Of a stretch of DNA of 22,420 bases, positions 1 to 4,571 are shown piece after piece (positions within the stretch are counted from its first letter, which is position 1; each line of letters begins with the position of its first letter). The translations under genes and the position numbers were made by a program. Origin of the DNA: PNKC01 sp038323265 (lineage in GTDB: Bacteria > Chloroflexota > Dehalococcoidia > Tepidiformales > Tepidiformaceae); the NCBI GenBank assembly GCA_038323265.1, contig JBBQGT010000047.1, positions 1-22,420 of the forward strand, given 5' to 3'. The notes under the pieces are model-generated. The model had not been told where the DNA came from. It did not search any database and saw only the letters and a program-made list of their open reading frames with translations.

Positions 1-33
1 CCATTTCGTTTGCCTCAACAGCCGTTCTAGCAT
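1..33 (-). CDS. Possible start of a gene running off the left edge
   Basis: On the minus strand an ATG at 33-31 opens a frame (MLERLLRQTKW) that stays open to the window edge. A GGAG lies six nucleotides upstream of it, which is good Shine-Dalgarno spacing. An in-frame ATG at 39-37 sits too close to the GGAG, and another ATG at 52-50 opens a different frame. It would follow the anti-sigma gene on the same strand. Only eleven codons are visible, so no function can be assigned and the frame could be fortuitous. Confidence 0.2.
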   Translation of the reverse strand, partial: MLERLLRQTKW

Positions 34-107
34 CGTCATCTCCGTGGCGCATCGAATGAGGCAGCGCCTTCTGCTCACCTCTACACCGCCCAGCGGCCAA
101 CGGTTCC

Positions 108-953
108 TTAGGGCAGCGAATTGGCGATCTCTAGCGCCTGACCCAGCATGCCGTCGATCTCCAGGCGGTAGTTCGTGCCTCCCTCCCCCCGCCAGACCAG
201 CGTGTTCCGGGTTACGGTGCGTTCCGAGCCAGCGATCGGCGTGCCGTCCCGTCCGAGGAACCGCACAAAGTGCGGCCCGCCGCTGATCCAATACGCTGGG
301 CGCCCCTGCACCGTCGACTCGGACAACAGGTTGACCCCCTTGTCGAACAGGCCTTTTTCGAACAAGCCGGGTCCCGGCGGGTAAGGCGTGGGCGTCGCTC
401 CAGGAATCGACTTGTCGATCACCCTCTTGCTCGCGGCAAGGTCCCGGAATTCCCAGAGCACGAAGCGGCCGTAGTCCAACACCAACACCGGTGTGCCCAG
501 GTAGTCGATGGTGTAAATGCCCAGAGGCGGCTCGCCGGTCGCGGGCAGCGAGGGGTCGAAGCCCACACGTTCTCGTGCGGCGAGGAGCGTCGTCGGCGTC
601 GCGTACGAGTCCAGCGCGCGCTCAGGCGGCAGTGCGGTGGGCGTGACGCCGGGTGCGGGCGTGGGAAGGATGTGGATCTGCTCGCCTTCTACGGCCAGGC
701 CCAAGAAGTCTGCCACGGCCTCACGCGCGTCTCGCCATGTGACCAGCACCACGGCCCCCACCACGAGCACAACCGCCGCCCCCGCGAGCGTGCGCGTCAA
801 GAGCCCACCCCGAGCGCCGCGCGCGCCTCGAGGTTCGCTGGCCGCGATTCGCGCCAGGACGGCAGCGGCCATTTGCGGAGTCTCGGGATAGGCGAATGCG
901 GCAGAGGTACGCGTCAGCAGTTGTTCCTCGAAGGTCATCGGCTCCTCATTCAT
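108..953 (-). CDS. Membrane-anchored anti-sigma factor-like protein (DUF4367-type C-terminus)
   Basis: This 281-residue protein has a cytoplasmic N-terminus of about 50 residues, one hydrophobic segment at about residues 55-72 (AGAAVVLVVGAVVLVTW), and a large extracytoplasmic part with Pro/Thr-rich linkers. The C-terminus (TLVWRGEGGTNYRLEIDG, then IANSLP) resembles DUF4367 sensor domains, where a 'W..gg..Y.l' strand is followed by 'iA.SL'. The first codons overlap the end of the ECF sigma gene by 8 bp, the usual arrangement for a sigma/anti-sigma pair. Inferred role: hold the sigma factor at the membrane until an envelope signal arrives. No zinc-binding HxxxCxxC anti-sigma motif is seen, so binding would use another N-terminal fold. 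Confidence 0.75.
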   Translation of the reverse strand: MNEEPMTFEEQLLTRTSAAFAYPETPQMAAAVLARIAASEPRGARGARGGLLTRTLAGAAVVLVVGAVVLVTWRDAREAVADFLGLAVEGEQIHILPTPAPGVTPTALPPERALDSYATPTTLLAARERVGFDPSLPATGEPPLGIYTIDYLGTPVLVLDYGRFVLWEFRDLAASKRVIDKSIPGATPTPYPPGPGLFEKGLFDKGVNLLSESTVQGRPAYWISGGPHFVRFLGRDGTPIAGSERTVTRNTLVWRGEGGTNYRLEIDGMLGQALEIANSLP

Positions 954-1539
954 CGCGAGCCCCTTCCGCCACCGCTGCCACCCGTAGCGAGGGGTAGTGC
1001 TCTTCGATTACGCCCCGTAGCCGCCCGCTGGCGCGGTTCAACCGCGATTTCACGGTCCCGGGCGCCTTCCCAATTGCCACGGCAATCTCGCGTTCAGGAA
1101 GCTCAAGGAAGTAGCGCAGGTAGAGCACCATCCGGTCCTCGTCGGCCAATTCGTTCACCGCGTTCCACAACTCCTGTTGCTCCTCACCGGCAAGGGCGGC
1201 TCGATCCGCCGGCGGTTCGGATTTCGCGCCAGCCCGGCCCAGCCGGTCGAGCAGGCCACCGCGCCGGGTGCGTGACCGCACTTCGTTGAGTGCAAGGTTG
1301 GTGACAATCCGCAACAACCAGGGCCTGAACGGCTCGCCCTCACGGAACCGGCTCAGCCCGTGGTAGGCGCGCACGAACCCCTCCTGCGCCACGTCCTCGG
1401 CCGCCGCACTTTCGCGCACGATGAGGTACGCCGCCCGAAAAGCGACCTGTTGGTAGCTCGTCACCAGCTGGCCGAACGCCTGTTGGTCACCGCGCTTCGC
1501 CAGGAGAACGAGTCGCTGCTCGTCGGGTTCGTGGTCCAC
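946..1539 (-). CDS. ECF (sigma-70 family, group 4) RNA polymerase sigma factor
   Basis: The protein has 197 residues. Region 2 (about 20-90) includes AAEDVAQEGFVRAYHGLSRF and the promoter-melting stretch PWLLRIVTNLALNEVRSR. Region 4 (about 125-180) has the helix-turn-helix ELPEREIAVAIGKAPGTVKS followed by RLNRASGRLR. Length and layout fit a RpoE/SigW-type ECF factor. The start is a GTG (1539-1537) with no Shine-Dalgarno, but TAGAAC ends six nucleotides before it, suggesting a leaderless transcript. The anti-sigma gene overlaps the 3' end by 8 bp. A GGAACC element upstream (1575-1570 on this strand) could be an ECF -35 box for autoregulation. The signal sensed is unknown. Confidence 0.93.
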   Translation of the reverse strand: MDHEPDEQRLVLLAKRGDQQAFGQLVTSYQQVAFRAAYLIVRESAAAEDVAQEGFVRAYHGLSRFREGEPFRPWLLRIVTNLALNEVRSRTRRGGLLDRLGRAGAKSEPPADRAALAGEEQQELWNAVNELADEDRMVLYLRYFLELPEREIAVAIGKAPGTVKSRLNRASGRLRGVIEEHYPSLRVAAVAEGARDE

Positions 1540-1545
1540 GTGCCT

Positions 1546-1575
1546 GTTCTACACCGCGGACTCGCAATTGGTTCC
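1546..1575 (-). promoter_or_regulatory. Candidate promoter of the ECF sigma gene, possibly autoregulated
   Basis: On the minus strand GGAACC (1575-1570) is separated by 18 nt from TAGAAC (1551-1546), which ends 6 nt before the GTG start. GGAAC is the typical -35 core of ECF-dependent promoters, but the spacing is slightly long and the -10 looks more like a housekeeping box. Both readings are possible. Confidence 0.35.
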
Positions 1576-1608
1576 AACCGCGGAATTTGCGGTGGCCTTA
1601 CCAATAGT

Positions 1609-1614
1609 TATCCT
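1609..1614 (+). promoter_or_regulatory. Candidate -10 box of the STAS-like gene
   Basis: TATCCT lies 7 nt before the GTG at 1622 with no Shine-Dalgarno between, the same TAnnnT geometry seen before many genes here. It helps choose 1622 over the upstream in-frame TTG at 1568 and GTG at 1592. Confidence 0.4.
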
Positions 1615-1621
1615 ACGAACC

Positions 1622-1987
1622 GTGCCTATCAGCTCCTCATCCACTGATTCGACGCGTGCGATCGTCCGATTCGAAGGAACCGTCACGGTCGACGACTGGC
1701 GAACTTTTTTGGTCGGCTGCCCGACGCCTGGCACGGATTTCGAATCAGTGCTTGTCGATTTCGCCGCCACGCAGGAAATCCTCGTGGATGTGCTCGAAAT
1801 GGCCGACGCTCTGAAGGAGCGGCAGGAGCGCCTCAAACGCCTGGCGATCGTCGCCCGGCAGCCTGCATTCCGTGGGCTCTCCATGCAGGCCGCGGCCATG
1901 GCCGGGCTAACCGGCGACCGCCGCCTCGCGTGGTTCGATGACGAGCCCGCTGCGTTGCAGTGGCTCGACCACCCGCGCTGCGGTTAG
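1622..1987 (+). CDS. SpoIIAA/STAS-like small protein
   Basis: From the GTG at 1622 the protein has 121 residues. The pattern is alternating strands and helices: an N-terminal beta pair (TRAIVRFEGTVTVDDW), a VLVDFAATQEI strand, an amphipathic helix (LEMADALKERQERLKR), the strand LAIVARQPAF, and a C-terminal FDDEPAALQWL. This end matches the 'fd.eeeAl.WL' close of SpoIIAA-like/STAS-type proteins (PF11964). Such proteins are poorly characterised; some bind lipids or act in anti-anti-sigma-like switches. It is divergent from the ECF sigma gene, so a regulatory link is possible but unproven. Its stop overlaps that of the convergent flavoprotein gene by 4 bp. An in-frame TTG at 1568 would add 18 residues but lies in the presumed promoter region. 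Confidence 0.7.
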   Translation: MPISSSSTDSTRAIVRFEGTVTVDDWRTFLVGCPTPGTDFESVLVDFAATQEILVDVLEMADALKERQERLKRLAIVARQPAFRGLSMQAAAMAGLTGDRRLAWFDDEPAALQWLDHPRCG

Positions 1988-3174
1988 CGCATCCCGGGGA
2001 ACATCCAGCTGTTGATGCGGTCGTTGACCAGGTTGGGGTGTACTCCCAGGTGAAGCGCGCCTGTGCGGATGTCGCGGAAGTGGCGTTCGAACGGCAGGCT
2101 GCGCTGCGAAAGCGTGGCGCCGAGCGCCAGCGACATCTGGTCGACGGCACGAAGCACGGCACGTGTGGCAACCATGCCGCTGGCCCACACGCTGGCCTCC
2201 TCTTCGGCCGTCCAGGTGCGCGTTTCGACAACCCGCCGGTCCGAATCGTTCGCCACGCCGCGCATCGCTGCGAGCGCGACTGAGAGTTCGGCGTAGGCGT
2301 CCGTCATACAGGCGCGGACGGCCGGGAAGCGCGCGGCCGGCTGTCCCGTTTGATTTGCGCGACCGCCGGTGACGTACTCGCGGGCCTGTTCGAATGCTTC
2401 CATCGCGCAGCCCGCCAGCGAAACGGCTGTGCGCGAATTGGAGAGCGCCCATCCGGGCTCGGCATAGTACGCCGAACGCACTTCGAAGCCAGGCTTCAAC
2501 CGGTCGGGGTCGAAGACGTAGGGCAACGCCTGGGCGCGCGGAATGCGCAGGCCCTCGACGACCACGGTGTCGGTCTGTGAGGCACGAAGTCCGACTGCAT
2601 CCCAGGTTTCTTCGACGCGCACCTGCCGGCGATCGAGCGGGAAATGCGCGAGGCGAACGTGGAACTTGGCTTCGGAGCCCGCTGGCGCCTCGGGTGCCGG
2701 GCCGGGGAGCAGGACGTTTGCGCGCATCCAGCGAGCCTGCTTCCAGCCAGTGGCGAACGGAAACCGTCCGTTGATGATGACTTCATCGCGATCTATGAGG
2801 CTGCCAGGCACCGGCGCAACCGTGCCGCAAAACGCTGTCTCGCTGTGGAGAATGTCGAATGCGCCTGGGAACGGCTCGTTGGCGTGGCTGCCCAGGTCCC
2901 AGATGTGGCTGTCGTAGTTCGCGAAGATCCAGATGGTGCAGAGGTCTGCCGCGCCGAGCTTCGCCCAGAGGTCCACTTTCTCAAGCGACGAAAGTTCATC
3001 GCCGCCCAGTGCGCGGGGCAGCGACCAGCGCATGGCGCCAGCGGCGCGCAACGCCTCGATGTTTTCGGCGGGGAGCGCGGCGCTGCGGTCTGCGGCTTCA
3101 CTGTTCGCGCGCAGGATCTCGAGCGCGGGCGCGAGGCGGTCCGCTGCGTTGAGTGCTGGCTGCACAGTCGTCAT
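1984..3174 (-). CDS. Acyl-CoA dehydrogenase-fold flavoprotein, likely group D monooxygenase-like
   Basis: About 396 residues from the ATG at 3174. The fold is that of acyl-CoA dehydrogenases: an N-terminal helical part ending in SLPRALGGDELS, a middle beta domain (GRFPFATGWKQARWM, then WDAVGLRASQTDTVVVEGLR), and a C-terminal helical bundle with PFERHFRDIRTGALHLGVHP. The end resembles flavin-dependent hydroxylases of the HpaB/DszC/HsaA type, which use reduced flavin from a partner reductase, more than true dehydrogenases. No reductase gene lies nearby, so the substrate is unknown. TATACT ends 8 nt before this ATG. A TTG at 3201 would extend the frame into the rplA terminator and is unlikely. 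The stop overlaps the convergent STAS-like gene by 4 bp. Confidence 0.8.
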   Translation of the reverse strand: MTTVQPALNAADRLAPALEILRANSEAADRSAALPAENIEALRAAGAMRWSLPRALGGDELSSLEKVDLWAKLGAADLCTIWIFANYDSHIWDLGSHANEPFPGAFDILHSETAFCGTVAPVPGSLIDRDEVIINGRFPFATGWKQARWMRANVLLPGPAPEAPAGSEAKFHVRLAHFPLDRRQVRVEETWDAVGLRASQTDTVVVEGLRIPRAQALPYVFDPDRLKPGFEVRSAYYAEPGWALSNSRTAVSLAGCAMEAFEQAREYVTGGRANQTGQPAARFPAVRACMTDAYAELSVALAAMRGVANDSDRRVVETRTWTAEEEASVWASGMVATRAVLRAVDQMSLALGATLSQRSLPFERHFRDIRTGALHLGVHPNLVNDRINSWMFPGMR

Positions 3175-3182
3175 AGCGCGGC

Positions 3183-3188
3183 AGTATA
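3183..3188 (-). promoter_or_regulatory. Candidate -10 box of the flavoprotein gene
   Basis: On the minus strand TATACT (5 of 6 to consensus) ends 8 nt before the ATG at 3174. It follows the rplA terminator directly, and the expected -35 position falls inside that terminator's stem, where no good -35 hexamer is visible. Confidence 0.45.
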
Positions 3189-3197
3189 CGGGGACGA

Positions 3198-3226
3198 GCA
3201 AAAGGCCACCCTCGCGGGTGGCCTTT
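3198..3226 (-). terminator. Rho-independent terminator of rplK-rplA
   Basis: Read on the minus strand, AAAGGCCACCC and GGGTGGCCTTT form a perfect 11-bp stem around a GCGA tetraloop (GNRA type). The A-tract precedes and the T-tract follows, continuing as TTTTGC. It starts 24 bp after the rplA stop. No rplJ or rplL follows, so the operon ends here. Confidence 0.9.
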
Positions 3227-3249
3227 CGAGCGGGTGCCAGAGTTTGGCG

Positions 3250-3963
3250 CTACGCCATGCGCAGGGCGAGCGCCTGCGTCAGATCCAGCGGGATGCCGGG
3301 GCCCATCGTTGTCGTCATCGTCACGCTGCGGATGTATTGGCCCTTCGCCTCGCGCGGCTTAGCGGCGTTCACGGCTTCGATGAGCGTCGCCATGTTGTCG
3401 CGGATCTTGCTGTCGTCGAAGCTCACCTTGCCGAGCGGCACGTGGATATTCGCCAGGCGGTCGAGACGGAACTCAACTCGCCCCTGCTTGGCATCCTGCA
3501 CCGTCTTAGCGATGTCCTCGCCGGCCACCACCGTTCCCGAGCGCGGGTTCGGCATGAGGCCGCGAGGGCCAAGGACACGGCCCAATCGGCCGACCTTGCC
3601 CATCATCTCGCGGGTGGCGATCGCCACATCGAAGTCAGTCCAGCCGCCTTCGATCTGCTTGATCAGGTCGTCGCTGCCAACGAAGTCCGCGCCTGCGTCC
3701 CGTGCGATGCTGGCCGGCTCGCCTTCGGTGAAGACAAGCACGCGCAGCACCTTACCGAGGCCGTGCGGGAGCACGGTGCTGCCGCGGATCTGCTGTTCAG
3801 CGTGGCGCGGATCCAGGCCGGTACGAATGTGTAGCTCAACGGTTTCGTCGAACTTTGCGGGATGGATCTCCTTGGCGAGGGTGATCGCTTCGTCCACGGA
3901 GTACAGCTTGTCTTTGTCCACCTTGCTGGCGGCTTCGATGTAGCGCTTCCCTTTGGTTGGCAT
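3250..3963 (-). CDS. rplA: 50S ribosomal protein L1
   Basis: At 237 residues this is a full-length bacterial L1. It begins with the usual MPTKGKRYIEAASKVDK and contains the diagnostic LGRVLGPRGLMPNPRSGTVV stretch and GRVEFRLDRLANIHVPLGKV. L1 binds 23S rRNA at the L1 stalk, helps tRNA release from the E site, and in many bacteria represses its own mRNA. The ATG is separated by two nucleotides from the rplK stop, so the two genes are translationally coupled. A strong intrinsic terminator follows. The usual downstream rplJ-rplL pair is absent here. Confidence 0.98.
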   Translation of the reverse strand: MPTKGKRYIEAASKVDKDKLYSVDEAITLAKEIHPAKFDETVELHIRTGLDPRHAEQQIRGSTVLPHGLGKVLRVLVFTEGEPASIARDAGADFVGSDDLIKQIEGGWTDFDVAIATREMMGKVGRLGRVLGPRGLMPNPRSGTVVAGEDIAKTVQDAKQGRVEFRLDRLANIHVPLGKVSFDDSKIRDNMATLIEAVNAAKPREAKGQYIRSVTMTTTMGPGIPLDLTQALALRMA

Positions 3964-3965
3964 GG

Positions 3966-4388
3966 CTACACTACCTCGATGCCCATCGAACGGGCGGTGC
4001 CTTCGATGATCTTCATGGCCTCTTCAACGCTGTTCGCGTTGAGGTCTGGCATCTTCGTCTCAGCGATCTTTTTCAGGTCGCTGACCTTCACCTTGCCGAC
4101 CTTCTGCATACGGGGGTTGCCGCTCCCTTTAGGGATGCCAGCAGCCTGCCGCAGCATGTCAGCCGCGGGCGGCGTCTTCAGCACGAAGGTGAACGAGCGG
4201 TCTTCGAAGATGGTGATCTGGGCCGGGATGATCTGCCCGGTGAGGTTCTGCGTGCGGGCGTTGTAGTCCTTGCAGAACTCCATGATGTTTACGCCGTGTT
4301 GGCCGAGTGCCGGGCCAACTGGCGGGGCCGGGTTGGCTTTACCGGCGGGGAGTTGCAGTGTGACCACTGCACGGACCTTCTTTGCCAC
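3966..4388 (-). CDS. rplK: 50S ribosomal protein L11
   Basis: From the GTG at 4388 the protein has 140 residues, typical for L11. Diagnostic stretches are KVRAVVTLQLPAGKANPAPP, VGPALGQHGVNIMEFCKDYN, and the C-terminal RNA-binding domain ending in EGTARSMGIEV. L11 sits at the GTPase-associated centre and is needed for stringent-response sensing of uncharged tRNA. A strong Shine-Dalgarno (AAGGAGG) lies seven nucleotides before this GTG, which rules out the longer frame beginning at 4439. secE-nusG, the usual upstream partners, are absent; a large unrelated gene lies upstream on the same strand. Confidence 0.98.
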   Translation of the reverse strand: MAKKVRAVVTLQLPAGKANPAPPVGPALGQHGVNIMEFCKDYNARTQNLTGQIIPAQITIFEDRSFTFVLKTPPAADMLRQAAGIPKGSGNPRMQKVGKVKVSDLKKIAETKMPDLNANSVEEAMKIIEGTARSMGIEVV

Positions 4389-4489
4389 TTTGGGCCCTCC
4401 TTGGTGTACTAGCGGCGGGCTCTTGCGGCGCGCCTCCACGTATTCAGATCAAGGGCCTGGCAGCCCAAGACCGCAACCGCGCCGAATCA

Positions 4490-4526
4490 ACGGGCGCGAA
4501 CAACGATTATCGCAGCAGGCGCCCGT
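4490..4526. repeat. Inverted repeat in the rplK upstream region
   Basis: ACGGGCGC (4490-4497) and GCGCCCGT (4519-4526) are perfect 8-bp arms around a 21-nt loop. The loop holds the candidate rplK -10 box. It could be an operator, part of a terminator for the upstream gene, or chance. No T-tract follows it on either strand. Confidence 0.3.
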
Positions 4527-4535
4527 AACGAGCAA
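4506..4535 (-). promoter_or_regulatory. Candidate rplK-rplA promoter
   Basis: On the minus strand TTGCTC (4535-4530), an 18-nt spacer and GATAAT (4511-4506) give a moderate sigma-70 match (3 of 6 and 5 of 6). This would leave a leader of about 110 nt before the rplK GTG, long enough to hold an L1 autoregulatory site, although I could not draw a convincing one. Confidence 0.35.
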
Positions 4536-4571
4536 AGCCCGCCGGAATCCGCGTGGCTGCCGGGAGCCTGC

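Noticed and set aside
270..1289. Plus-strand frame of 339 residues opposite the sigma/anti-sigma pair
   Set aside because: It is Arg-rich shadow translation. The minus strand holds well-supported genes.
2644..3943. Long plus-strand frames opposite the flavoprotein and rplA
   Set aside because: They are antisense to clear coding sequence, including ribosomal protein L1, with no recognisable features.
4440..4571. Possible tRNA or small RNA upstream of rplK
   Set aside because: No cloverleaf can be formed. The inverted repeat there has no T-tract.
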